From Hippasteria phrygiana (lineage: Eukaryota; Echinodermata; Asteroidea; Valvatida; Goniasteridae), in NCBI GenBank assembly GCA_037893225.1, contig JAZGUH010000283.1, positions 558,001 through 622,000 of the forward strand: a stretch of 64,000 bases of DNA, written 5' to 3'. Shown one piece after another: positions 20,803-31,131 of the stretch (position 1 is its first letter; each line of letters opens with the position of its first letter). The notes beneath the pieces were generated by a model, which saw only the letters and a program-made list of their open reading frames with translations, was not told the DNA's origin and ran no database searches. Position numbers and translations under genes: made by a program.

Positions 20803-21427
20803 TTAAATACATGAAGATTGAAATGCCGCTCGCGTGGAGGGCTGCTCCCACCGACTTTACAATCCTTGTGAAAACCCGAGGAGATGTTGACAGTCCGAAT
20901 AGGAGAGCCGTAAATTCGTAAGTCACGTTTCGGTAACGGAATCGGAGGAACCGATAGTGACTCGGAAGAATGGGGACATGAAGATACGCGTCCTGCAGGT
21001 CGAGTGTAGCAGCCCATGCTTGGGCCGGAATCGAACCGAGGATCACCCGGAGCGTGTCCATACGGAACCGTTTGGGGCGGATGAAGCTGTTTAAGGGCTT
21101 CAGGTTGAGAATAGGCCGCCATGTTCCCGTGTCCGTTTTTGGTGTGAGGAAAAAGGACGATAGAAAACCAGGTGACCTCCCCGTCTGCGGAACCACGCGT
21201 ATCGCTTTGTTCCGGAGGAGAGACTCGATTTCCGACTCTAGCGCCAGGCGTTTGGCGGGGTCGGATGGAGTTTCCGTTTGACAAATTACCGTGTCCGACG
21301 GGGGGGGGGGGGGGGGGGGGGTGCTCGTGAATTCCAATGCGTACCCGTGCTTGACTGTCTTGAGCACCCACCGGTCGGAGACGACCTGGGACCAGGGCCC
21401 TACGAAGGCTTGGAGGCGGCCACCCAC
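20803..21427 (-). pseudogene. DIRS reverse transcriptase, N-terminal half, cut by Kolobok
   Basis: The fragment begins near GGRLQAFVGPWSQVV and WVLKTVKHGY, typical DIRS lead-in, followed by a Pro run encoded by a G22 tract at 21300-21321. Then come ESLLRNKAIRVV, SPGFLSSFFLTPK, RPILNLKPLN, motif A with its catalytic Asp (ATLDLQDAYLHVPI) and motif B (FTALLFGLSTSPRVFTRIVK). It stops at ISIFMYL, where the TTAA target joins the Kolobok element, so motif C is divided. GTG at 21427 is not a true start; the domain probably continues from an overlapping upstream frame. This part is absent from copy B. Confidence 0.88.
21300..21321. repeat. G22 run inside DIRS reverse transcriptase lead-in
   Basis: Twenty-two consecutive G encode a Pro run on the minus strand between EFTST and SDTVICQ. 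The open frame is kept. Confidence 0.8.
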
Positions 21428-21464
21428 GGGCCCGGCTGTGGGGGGCTACCAGGGTGTGGGTGCG

Positions 21465-23750
21465 TCACTTGCGCCACCCTCCGGAAAACCGGGGGGCCGG
21501 CGGCTGAAAGGTCTGGCCACTCAGTCGGCGGAAGGATTGGCCTCGGCGTGGACCCGTATATGTAGGGCGTGCCGAAGATTGAGCTGTTAACGCGGCGGGA
21601 AAACGCCCGCGGGTTCTGCTCTGTGGAAGCCTGGAGCGTCCTGCTGGGGCCCGGGGGGTCGATTTGGCCTTTGTTTTGGGCTGTTCTGTCGGTTTCTGGG
21701 CAGGCTTGCGAAGATTTATTTTATCGGTAGCCTCTATCCACTTCGCTTCGGCCTCCATGGAGTCCTGGAACTTATTGGCGAATAAATCCGGGCTAAATCA
21801 CGGTAAAGCCTCCATCCGCTTTCTGGCCCCTTCCGAGGGGAGGTACAGGGAATCGAGGATATTGGCCCGGCGGATGGATGTTGCCATCACTGAAATACGA
21901 GCGAACTGCTCCAAAGTCAGGCGGAGGGTTTCGTCAAGCTCAAGGCAGCGGAAGGCTGCGAAGAGCATGTCCGCGGGAACGGTAGTCCCGTCCTCACAGC
22001 CTCTAACCAGGTACTCCGACAGCAGTAGGAGGAACGAGGTCGAGCGCATTCCAAATCTGGAGGCCCAGTCTGTCTTCCTCAAAGTGTCCTCGATCTTATT
22101 TCTAGTACGATCGGTAAATAGGGCACGTGTCGAACCCGACCCACTACCATCAGCGGCCAGCTTGTCTCTGGCGGAGTCAGGGACTGTTGGTACCGTAAAA
22201 TAGTCGTTAAAGTCCTTCGACGGGAAACGGAAATATCCGTTGGTACGTTTGTCGAAGGACTGCCACGTTTTGCGATCCGCTACGGCCTGGATATGTTTGA
22301 TGCAAAACTGGTCCAGGGGTAGGATCGGGAAGGGCGTCGAGCGTCCCGCAGAGGTATCCGATGCGGTACGCTGTTTGAACGATTGCTGGGCCGAGGGTTT
22401 GGGTTCCTCAGCGGAAGTGTCCGGAAGACCCAAAACCCGGATCATGTCGCGTTGAACCAGACGCAACTGTGTCTCGATGGGGGAGAGATGATGTGTGTCA
22501 AGCATGTCACCCTCTGCATCAGACAACCCCTGGTCCGAACACGTGGCCTCCGTAGGTGGTGTCCGCTCACGGTGGAGGGGCACCGCCGGCACTGAATCCC
22601 CATCCGACCCCGAGAAAACTGCTGAAGGGTGGATGGAAATGGCCGGAGGTGAGGCCGGGGCACGACCCAAAGCCTGGGGGAGATGTTGTTGGTTACGACG
22701 AACCCATCCCTGGACGTCCCGAGTCGGCGGAGCGACACTGGGGGCGAGTTGACCGAAGCGCGGGGCCGGCTGACCCATCTGGGGGGCAAGCAGGCCCGCG
22801 CTCGGGGCGAGTTGGCCCGCAATGGGGGCGAACTGGCCCGTGTCCGGGGCGAGTTGGCCAGCGTGTGGGGCGAGTTGGCCCACTGGCGCGAACCCCGTAG
22901 TTAACAAGGTCGACAGGGACGCGGTGAACGCCTGGAAAGCCTGTAAGAGATCCGCATTGGAAACGGACTCCGCATGTTTGCGGTGTTTCCGGGAGCGGTC
23001 CGAGGACGATGGTGAGTCCGAGGAACGGCGACGCTTCTTACGCGATTTCCCTTTCTTGGCTGGGCGACCCCGCAAAACCTCAGTATCCGAGGGCTCGGTG
23101 GAGGGCGGGATCGCTGGAATTCCGGAGCATCGGAGTAAGTCCGAGGCAGAGGAAAAACTCGCAACGGGGACCCATGGGTCCCCCACCGAACGGCCGGGGG
23201 CTAACAGCCCGGGCGGATCGGTGATGGTGCTGCCCGCCAGGGTGGCACCGCTACCCTGGGTCCCGTGGTCATATGCCAGTGACCCATGGGTAGAGGCGGG
23301 CAGATTGGTCACGCCGAGCGTGGCCGTAGCCTCGGCCACACTGCCCGGGATCGGGGGGTGGCCGGAGGCAAAGGAAGGCAAATCGGCGGGGAGGGTGTCC
23401 CGCTTGCCTTTGAAGCTTTGGACCGTGGTGCGCGATTTTTGGCGACTCTTACCGGTCAGCTTCTTAGTCGGCTGGTTTTCCCTGTTATCCGCAGCCGGGG
23501 GAACGGGCTGATTATAGCCCGATCCTCGGCCTATGGGGAGGCCACCGCCCGTTTTCGGGCAGCGGAGTGAAGTCTGTGTAAGGGGGAGGGTGGCCCCAAC
23601 AGATTCACGGTCGGAGGCAAGGCCATGGGAGGAGGGTGTCTCCCTGGGCTCGCCCCCGGGAGGTGCGGGCAGTCCCGTGGAACCCACGTCCACGGGTACC
23701 GCTCCGCACCTAGCCGACTTACGCTTCACATTTTTCTCCCGTGAAGCCAT
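21465..23750 (-). pseudogene. DIRS gag-like ORF, copy A, with internal stop
   Basis: DIRS ORF1 makes the particle protein. ATG at 23750 (MASREKNVKRKSARCG); the frame is open for 650 codons to TGA at 21800-21798 and, past it, continues to a stop at 21465, so the intact protein had about 761 residues. Residues near 225-250 are basic (KKGKSRKKRRRSS), a likely nuclear or nucleic-acid-binding region. At 22741-22900 a run of about eight degenerate GQLAP heptads is encoded. A conserved block (FDKRTNGYFRFPSKDF) precedes the C-terminal Arg/Pro-rich tail. Copy B reads Leu at the stop position, so the TGA is private to copy A. Confidence 0.85.
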
Positions 23751-23838
23751 GTCTATCTAAATAACATACTAAACACAAGAAACAAACTCTACAATCTTTA
23801 TTCAAGAATACTTAGCAAATGTACGGCAGACGTAGACG

Positions 23839-23873
23839 TAAACTGCGTGTATAACGTAAACTGCGTGTATAAC
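23839..23873. repeat. 18-bp tandem duplication in DIRS leader
   Basis: GTAAACTGCGTGTATAAC occurs twice in tandem in copy A. Copy B has it once (near 40996), so this is a small private duplication. Confidence 0.75.
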
Positions 23874-23911
23874 GCCACTGAAAAATTTCACGTCCTACGC
23901 TGATCAGCGCT

Positions 23912-24034
23912 AAGAGAAAAGAGGAAGCTAACATGGCGGGTGTACCGCGGGGCATGGTGGGAAGGCTATTGTGTGAAATCTTAGCGAGTGCTTTGCGCCC
24001 TCTAGGGAAATATGCATTAGTAGTGGCTCTACGG
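23912..24034 (-). repeat. DIRS 5' inverted terminal repeat, copy A
   Basis: Starts GAGAAAAGAGGAAGCTAAC and ends CTACGGGTAAG; it is the reverse complement of 16622-16744. The end-specific terminal piece ATGAGCGCTGTAGAC continues to 24054. Copy B has the same repeat near 41053-41175. Confidence 0.85.
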
Positions 24035-24209
24035 GTAAGATGAGCGCTGTAGACTGAGTGTTTACTCGGCTCCGAGGTAGAAATTACAGGGTGTGGATGA
24101 ACACGGGGAAGTGTTGTTAGGCGTATTCAAAGACTGTGTTCACATGGGCAGACAAGGTTTGTTACCATCGAGTTAATTAAGGGGGAATCTATTTTCTTTG
24201 TAGGCTTAC

Positions 24210-27200
24210 CAACTGTTGTCTGCACTTCCTGGGTGGTCGTTATACCATCAAAAACCGCCGTCTTTTCACATACATAGCTATAACTGATGGTACACGGACT
24301 AATTATTAATTTGGGCGTGCCTGAGGGTTTCAGAATCACACACTGTGGGGAACTGAACGCTAGCGGGTAACCAGGATACCAGTCTGTGAAAGCATAAAAA
24401 AGGAGATTATTGGTCGTTTCAAAATAATGATTATGCATTTCAGGGTATAATTTTGTTTTTGACGAGGAATGTATTCCCTGTCTATAGTGCTAGTGTTGTA
24501 ATCAGGGGCGGATCTAGAGGGGGGAGTGTGGGGGTTGCAACCCCCCTCTTGGGCCGCTAAACAAAGTTGTGATAAGCAATTCTTCAGCCCAATGAGCAAA
24601 TTCTTCTTTAAAAACCACAAATTATGTAGCTTCAAACGGTGCCCGAGATGCCTTTAGATTGCAGGAGAAAGCCCCGGATTTCACAATTTTCCGGGGGGGG
24701 GGGGGGGGGAGGGCATGCCCCCGGACCCCCTAGTGGGAACGTTAGCACGTTCCACGTTTGGTGGGTAAATGGTACAACCCCTCCCTATTATGAAAGGCTA
24801 GATCTGCCCCTGGTAATGTGAAAAGCTTTCTGCTGTTATAGATTCCCTAACTATTGAGGAAACGGAACAAGAGGAAACGGAACAATGCCGTAACGCCGTG
24901 TTTAAAACAGGGCGGGTGTGGATGATCAAGATTGTTTTTACTCCGAAAACCCTTTCGCCCAAAAAGTACTATGAAAGGGGGGTGTCGCTAGATCTTTTTC
25001 ACGATCATGAAACAATGATCTAAACTTGGTATTGCAACTATTTGAAACTATAAAAACACAATACCCGTTTCGATAAAACCTCGCATTAATACCGAGTGCA
25101 AAAAGTGCACGTTAGTAGTCCGGCCCACTGCATACTAATTCAGGCATCCGTGTTTTCATTGGTTAACCGGCTCGAGTCGCCGTGTTATTCTTGCTCTGAT
25201 TGGTTTTTCCATGTGTGCACAAAACCATCAGGGCCGATAGTTTTGAGCACAGATACTTTTTGCGATGTTTATCGGTCGTTCGGGTAGGCCTAATGCGGAT
25301 GTCAAGAGCTCGCAGAATTAACATAATACATGTTGCAATGTTCATATTTTTACCGTTTTGCTTTAAGAAAAAGTATTGACAATTGGGGTTGGGTTAGCGG
25401 CCCTGCGTGTATAGACATCCCTCTTGCAACAACAAAAATTCCCGGACTTACGCCCGTGAAACAAAATGTCATTATTACACCTTCTAAATATTCATGAGCT
25501 AATGGTACCAATTCATTGGTCAGTCAAGAATGACGCAACCAAAACAAATTTAGCTGTTTCGAAAAAGGCCTATCTCCCGGGGTGTTATTTGTTACTGTTT
25601 TCCCTATAACCTCATCCCCCGGAGTCAAAATCCAATCATGTATGTATTTTAAAACATCGGCGGATGCACTGTCAGACACGGAACTGGACGAATTGCAGGG
25701 CAAGTTTTATGCTAATTCACGGAAGCAGAATAGTTATTCAGAAGGTGCAATAAAACAAATACTACATGGTTTGTGTCGGGGGAAATAGAGCATCCATCTT
25801 TCCCCGGTACTGGCTACAGGGCTGCACCCCTCACCCTCCAGGTTCGGGGTGGTAGGCTTGTAGCCAGTACCTCGGGAAAAATTGATTGCCCTATTTCCCC
25901 TCTAACCATGTAGTATTTGTATATTATACAACACCTGAATAAATCCCCGCCATCCGATTGGTGGAGAGTCGATCACGTGCATTGAATTATTCGACCCATC
26001 ACACGACGCGAACCCGCCCCGCCTAATACGTTCTATCACATGGGTCTATCACATGGTGCGCGCGCATTGATAGAACCAAAAAACTTTTCTAATTTCACGG
26101 TCACTAGGTGGCGCTACAACAGCGCTGTCATTCACACAACATGGCGGCCAAGTTACCCGAACTGCCGCCGTTTGTTCTCCTAACAGACGACGAAATATTG
26201 TAACTTGTAAGCAATGCTGACGCTCCAAATACAAAGAGACAAATCAAATATGCAGTGAAACGATTAGATGAATTTGCTAGACACGCAGGAACAACAATTG
26301 AAGCTTTAACTAATTCGGAACTCGACAATTTTTTGTCCCGGTTTTATGCGGGACTGAGAAAGGAAAACGGCACGTTGTATACAAAGAAATTCATGCATGC
26401 AATCCGCATTTTTAACTTTTCTGGACTAGTACAGTTGTAAACTTCCATAAATTGGATATGAAAGTGCATTAATTGGTTACTGAAAGTTCTGAATTTGTGA
26501 AACAGCTTTTTAACAATTCTGAACAGTTTGATCTTCAACACTTCGGAACGGATATTTTTAGATGACATTCTGCATCTGAAGTGAATAATTCTTCTGAACT
26601 TGTTGAAAAACAGTGAACATTTTTAACTGTTTGAGACTTTTCGAGACAGCAATTAGTTACTGGAAGTTCTGAATTTGTGAAACATTTTTTACAATTCTGA
26701 ACAGTTTTTAACTTGAAAAATGCATTGAAAGTGTTCCCCCAGCTATCAGTGTTACTACATGTTTCTTACATTTATGTAAGCACCAGTTTACAAGTTACCA
26801 ATCAGATGACGAGAATTTATTCAGGCGTTGTATAAAACAAATAATGAATGTTTCACATTCGTGCGATGGAAAGAATAATTTCATTCGGTGACAGATGGCA
26901 TGTTCTATTCCACTCGGCTTCGCCTCGTGGAATAGAACATGCCATCTGTCACCTCATGAAATTATTCTTACCATCACACTCATAAACATTCATTATTTGT
27001 ATACTGTCACATTTGTTTCCTGTGAACCGGTATTTTCGTGAAAACCACACCCACCCCAGAAGCCGTCGCTGTGATCGTCGTTACTGTTGTAGTAATGCCC
27101 TGCAGCGCCACCACACGTCGCCTGGAGGCCATTCTGGGTGACGCACCATAGGTACGAGTCCGAGGTCGAGTAAACATTGTCAGAGACGAACCTGCCGAAG

Positions 27201-29363
27201 ACAATAAGTGGGGGAAACTTTCATATGGTGGTAGGAGAAGGGGCGGACCCAATAGTCTTTACTGGGGCGTATATTATAAGGGCTATATGAAAGGCAAAAA
27301 GGCCCAGAGGGACTGTCATTCCTGTTCTTATGTTGCAAAAAAAATGTATACATGTGCAATTGTGGGTAGCCTGTACAATCCTACTCCTTTGACCCTCAGA
27401 AAACGAGACAACTTGATGCCAGTTTTTCTGCCCTTTGTAAGGGCGTGTCGTCTTAATTTAAAAAGGTGGGAGGAACAAGACCAGTTCTCCGAAAATGAAA
27501 TCTCATTGACTATTTTTCTTTAACTGTTATACACTGTCAAATGAAAATCGCACAATGAAGGGCTTAAAGGAAACATGATTTAGGATTTATATTGCATTAT
27601 TCCTGCTTAAAACAATAAAGTATTATCTTGACAATGATATTTTGTGTCCAGAGACAATTATTTCCCAGATTAAATATGAGAACAATTTGTTTGAAAATGT
27701 TTGTCCAAGCTACTCCACCTCCTGAGTGGGACCCTCATTAACATAAGTGTGTGACGTAGACCGAGGCACATTACCCATTCATCACGGGTATGCATTGTGT
27801 GTACATTGTACGGCGACAATTCTTCGTCCAAAATCTAAGCAAAATATAGTGGTTTTTCGGCCATGCCGACAAGGTGTGTGGCTGCTGGGTGCAGCAAAAC
27901 AACAAAGGATGGAGTAAGCCTTCATTTATTTCCAACTGATGCGAAATATCGGAGAATTTGGACGGCGATCACTGAATGTGACAAGAGCGAAGTGGTCCGG
28001 CCCCAGCAGCTTCTCAGCGTTATGTAGCGACCACTTTGAGCCGTCGTGTTTCGATACTTTACTGGTATTTTCAAATCATGGGATGACCATTAAAAATATG
28101 CTCAAGTCCACTGCCATCCCAACAAAGTTCCCATATGTGAGTAAGATATAGGCGAAAGCAGTTAAACGGCCCATTCCCAGAGGAGCCTTCGCTAAAAGGG
28201 AGAAAATCAGGGTAAGTTCGATTTTAGTTGTTGCAACTTACGAAATTTCACGTGTAGACCTAGTGTGTATACGATGTACATGCGTCATTTACGGGTCCGG
28301 ACTATCGAGTCGATCCATGAATTTCGGTGCCTCGATCTACGTCACGAACAGCGCCCTCAATTTGAGTCTCAACAAATTCCAAAAAGGGGGGGGGGGGGGG
28401 GGGGAGGGGTCAATTTTTGAGCGGCAAATAATCACACTAAAACTTCACTTAAACCAGTTTGGCTTTTAATTCACATTTAATACATATAAATAAATGTATT
28501 TATGAAAAAAATGTGATCCGGCCAGTTTGAGAAGCATGTTCCCTTTAAGTGCAGCAGTAGGCCTACTGCAACTTTGCTTCCAAGAGCTTAGTTGAGGATG
28601 GAGCACTCGACGTTGTGAGTAACGTGCCCAATGAGGCTTGTGATGTTGTGGACATGGGCTAGTATCAAAGAAAAGTACAATGTACTTCTGAAAGCCGGCA
28701 AAAATCCTACTTTGTATTCCGATTTAGTCCTCCAAAGTCCTACATTTGTCCTGTATTTTTTGTTTTGTTTCAATTTTGATCCAACTATTCTATTTTTCAC
28801 CTGGGTCTGCTTAAAAGCCTGTAGATGTGTCCATGTACTGTATATACATTCGAGGACAAGAGGAGAAAGAAAATACAAAGGGATCTTTCTTGTCCTCGGG
28901 AATCGGTCTTTTGTTAAAATTGGTCCTCGGTGTGTTATGTTAAAGGAACAATAGGAAACACAAAGCATTGTCCTCAGTAGTATAGGAAAACACGACTGTG
29001 TGTATTGATGGTGCATGTTTTTGGAACAATATACATGCTACTGTAGAGGCGCATTAAGTGCACTCACTTGTTTACAGTATGTATGATCACGCGAGGGAAA
29101 AGGGTCTATTCCAAAAAACAATCACAAGGGAAAATTACTATGTCATTAGGACTGATTAATGGCTTGCTGAACGTCTATAATGGCTTACACTGCTTCCTCC
29201 AATGTATCCAACACCAGCAGCTCGCCCTCTATCCCCGTGCACACGCTGACTGCGTTCTGGTAGCCGGTGCCGCTGGCGTAGAGTGTTCGGTCAGCGTACG
29301 GGATATTGAAGATATAGCAGGACCTACCATGCTGCACCCATCCAGCGTCGGGGCAGGTGAAAC
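24210..29363 (-). CDS. C-type lectin-domain gene, copy A (three exons; 5' end not found)
   Basis: Exons on the minus strand: a 29363-29189, b 27191-27055, c 24383-24210. Acceptors are CAG and donors GTAAGC, GTGGGT and GTAAGC; phases fit (2 after a, 1 after b, 1 after c). Joined they give one C-type lectin domain: FTCPDAGWVQHGRSCYIFN, AVSVCTGIEGELLVLDTLEE, then YLWCVTQNG, DGFWDWYPGYPL, SPQCVIL and YSYVCEK. All expected Cys are visible, plus extra Cys in exon b. The Ca-binding EPN/QPD and WND motifs are absent, so Ca-dependent sugar binding is doubtful. A signal-peptide exon should lie upstream; a PAN exon at 16002-15716 may follow. Intron a-b holds a Kolobok; intron b-c holds X, hairpins and a hAT MITE. 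Protein likely secreted (inference). Confidence 0.75.
24503..24812. mobile_element. hAT-like MITE with CAGGGGCGGATCTAGA ends, copy A
   Basis: Ends CAGGGGCGGATCTAG...CTAGATCTGCCCCTG are inverted, with direct GTAAT (24498-24502 and 24813-24817) at both borders. It contains a G17 run (24693-24709). The orthologous copy B element is 41645-41952. It lies in intron b-c of the lectin gene. Confidence 0.7.
25640..25788 (+). pseudogene. Crypton-like N-terminal domain fragment next to hairpin Y, copy A
   Basis: The reading SDTELDELQGKFYANSRKQN then SYSEGAIKQI aligns by eye with SELDHFLSRFYAGLRRLNG of the X relic, so it is another member of the same domain family. It runs straight into foldback hairpin Y, just as X runs into Z. 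The B copy is near 42800-42937. Confidence 0.45.
25755..25920. repeat. Foldback hairpin Y, copy A
   Basis: Arms of about 75 bases: ACAAATACTACATGGTT...AACCATGTAGTATTTGT, with inner GGTACTGGCTACA mirrored by TGTAGCCAGTACC. Both Y and Z arms begin ACAAATA. Copy B is 42904-43070. Confidence 0.75.
25924..26835. mobile_element. Element 'X' copy 2, present only in copy A
   Basis: Inverted ends TTATACAACACCTGAATAAA...TTTATTCAGGCGTTGTATAA. It contains the Crypton-like relic and an AT-rich 3' part. Copy B reads ...TTTGTATACTGTCAC where A has X plus hairpin Z, so this block is either a gain in A or a loss in B between the TTTGTATA repeats at 25914-25923 and 26996-27003. Confidence 0.7.
26141..26440 (+). 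pseudogene. Crypton-like N-terminal domain relic in X copy 2
   Basis: The ATG opens MAAKLPELPPFVLLTDDEIL, then a TAA stop. Past it the frame continues NTKRQIKYAVKRLDEFARHA, SELDNFLSRFYAGLRKENG, LYTKKFMHAIRIFN. It extends further than copy 1 and lacks the later frameshift. No catalytic recombinase domain follows. Confidence 0.5.
26837..27000. repeat. Foldback hairpin Z, copy 2
   Basis: Same hairpin family as 11575-11738, starting one base after the X right end: ACAAATAATGAATGTTT...CATTCATTATTTGT with matching AGATGGCATGTTCTATTCCA arms. Confidence 0.75.
27568..28544. mobile_element. Kolobok/T2-type element with THAP relic, copy A
   Basis: TTAA on both sides (27564-27567, 28545-28548); ends AGGAAACATG and reversed AGGGAACATG. 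It contains a broken THAP ORF (27863-28151) and a G19 run (28386-28404). The same family lies inverted at 50206-51315; the orthologous copy is 43638-44606. Confidence 0.8.
27863..28151 (+). pseudogene. THAP-domain relic, copy A
   Basis: MPTRCVAAGCSKTTKDGVSL gives Cys5 and Cys10 of a THAP finger. A frameshift near 27950-27990 moves the rest (SFSALCSDHFEPSCFD, with the Cys and His pair, then STAIPTKFP) to another frame. It is the same protein as at 50793-51017. Confidence 0.7.
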
Positions 29364-30810
29364 CTGTTCCCGAAATCAGAAAAAAGTCTGTCAATTTTTT
29401 GTCAGAGCCAGGATTTAAGCAGTGGAATACACTGTAAAACGACGGTGTTAAAACAACACTATGCGGTATCAGTGAACATGGACGTCGCGGGGGGTGGGGC
29501 AAGGGTACACTTTCCCTCTAGAAAAAAAAAAGGAAAATAATAAAAATAATAAAAAATAAAAGAGGGTCGAAGCAATGGGGTACTCAATTGAATGTATATT
29601 TAATTAAAACCCTCGAAACCTGCTGAAAGGAGCCTAAAATGCGGCTTTATACCGGTACAATAGGCCTAGCCTATATCACGGTCTTGAACAAAGCGTCGAG
29701 TGATGTCCAGCACCCCGCCCCCTTTCGATTTTTTCACGGCCGGTGATTTCTACCTTAACTGATGCTTTCTGTTGAGTGCTTTTCCCCCCTAGAAAAAATC
29801 CTGGCGACGCGCATGATATTGAACCATTCGACATCGGTTGGTGTTAATGTGACATCGCAGTGTTTGCAGTGTAAGCATGTAGGAGGGAGGGCCGTGTTCT
29901 TTTTTATGCAAATCGGCCATCACAAGCCCTAGGGCACTCAAGGTGTGAGCTACAAAGGATTATGTGGAAGAACCAGCCCCTCATCTCTTCACAGTATGAA
30001 TAGGGTCAGAATGGGTAACTAGTCCACAGCAAGACATTTTCTTATGAAAAAAAGGGACTCGGTCAATAAAAAGTCTTGTATCCAGTTGACTACAGCAATA
30101 TCAGCCTTGTACACGTTTGACTCTTCCCCACAGTCAAATCTGACTACATTCAAACAGTTGAATTTATCTGATAAAATTTGAATTGTACAGATGACTGGTA
30201 CTCGGTTAAAAAAGAAAATCTTAACAGGTTCTTTTTTTTTTCTTTTTTTTTGGGGGGGGGGGGTGTTTTGGGGTTTGCTGTTTTGAATGGGAAGGGCGTG
30301 CATGCAATTTCTGCATGCGGCACTGTAAACCATTGAGTGTGATTTCCTATTCAAAACGGATAGGATAAGGTGGGTTTAATTTTAACAATGAGGGTCCAAA
30401 ATCACATTCAGAATCCAGAATCACAATGAGGTTTAAGCTGTCAAACAAAGAAACTCACAATGTACTCTTTGTCAGGGTGGGAAAATAGTTTACAGGCTTC
30501 AGATTATAAATAGAGTATGATGTGATTTTGGACGGAAATTGTCGAAATCACATCGTACTTATCACCCTGTTCATTTTTAATGGAAAATCAAATTCAAGGC
30601 GTTTACAGTGATTTCCATATTAAATAGAAGTCGATGTGGGTAACATTTTAAAGAGGATGTTGCTGAGAGAAGTCTGCGTCATGTTGTAGTTTTATGTAAA
30701 TTGCGTATTGTAAAATAAAACATGCAGCAAATTATTGACTTTTGAGAGCTATTTTTATCAAGCCCCCTCTAGCGCAGCGTATACGCGTAGCCCGCTGGTG
30801 CCATTTGTCC
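29364..30810. other. No gene recognised; upstream region or intron of lectin gene A
   Basis: Expected to hold upstream exon(s) of the lectin gene, but no signal-peptide exon could be identified. A T-run followed by G12 is at 30233-30263 (T-run plus G16 in copy B at 46303-46318). Confidence 0.4.
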
Positions 30811-30924
30811 AAGGCCGTTTTCCAAACCCCAGCTTAGGCTCCGTCTTTGGCTTCGTTCATGCAGTTTGGCAATGGTGATGGAGCCGGAGACGGAGCCTAA
30901 GCTGGGGTTTGGAAAACGGCCTTT
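30811..30924. mobile_element. 114-bp foldback MITE (AAGGCCGTTTTCCAAACCCC ends), copy A
   Basis: Arms AAGGCCGTTTTCCAAACCCC AGCTTAGGCTCCGTCT are mirrored precisely at the right end around a short loop. The copy B counterpart is near 46865-46977. Confidence 0.7.
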
Positions 30925-30989
30925 TAAAAGTCGTCGTTGTCTAAAAGTCGCGTGTTATGACGTCAGATTTGTTTGCTACCCCCCAGCGA

Positions 30990-31131
30990 CAAGGGCGGAT
31001 CCAGAACACAATCTCTTTTTGTGGGTGGGTGTACGCAGTGGCTGCCTTTTTGCGACGTCAGTTTAAAAAAAAATAATAATAATAAAATGGTCCCCCTTGG
31101 ATCCCCTTTGGCCCCCTTGGATCCGCCCTTG
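30990..31131. mobile_element. 142-bp hAT MITE (CAAGGGCGGATCCA ends), copy A
   Basis: Inverted ends CAAGGGCGGATCCA...TGGATCCGCCCTTG and near-perfect 8-bp duplications CCCAGCGA (30982-30989) and CCCAGCAA (31132-31139). The orthologue in copy B is 47044-47183, where the inner A-run is longer. Confidence 0.75.

Larger units (their letters stand above)
16568..24054 (-). mobile_element. DIRS-type tyrosine-recombinase retrotransposon, defective, with Kolobok insertion
   Basis: Minus-strand order is 5' inverted repeat, gag-like ORF, reverse transcriptase, RNase H, methyltransferase-like domain, tyrosine recombinase, internal complementary region (ICR), 3' inverted repeat. This is the DIRS1 layout, without LTRs or integrase. 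Without the Kolobok insert (19053-20806) it is about 5.7 kb, a normal DIRS size. Defects: a TGA in gag, YLND for YLDD in the reverse transcriptase plus the insertion at that motif, and a central deletion in the recombinase. Gag and 5' end recur in copy B (38517-41195). It lies in the intron between the lectin-domain and PAN exons, on the same strand as that gene. Confidence 0.92.

Noticed and set aside
22442..23570. Several long plus-strand frames antisense to DIRS gag (e.g. 22822-23511)
   Set aside because: GC-rich codon bias of gag leaves antisense frames open; they are repeated in copy B and have no domain.
27007..27252. 81-codon minus-strand frame
   Set aside because: The frame of lectin exon b is a different one; this frame gives low-complexity Thr/Val sequence and ignores the splice acceptor at 27191.
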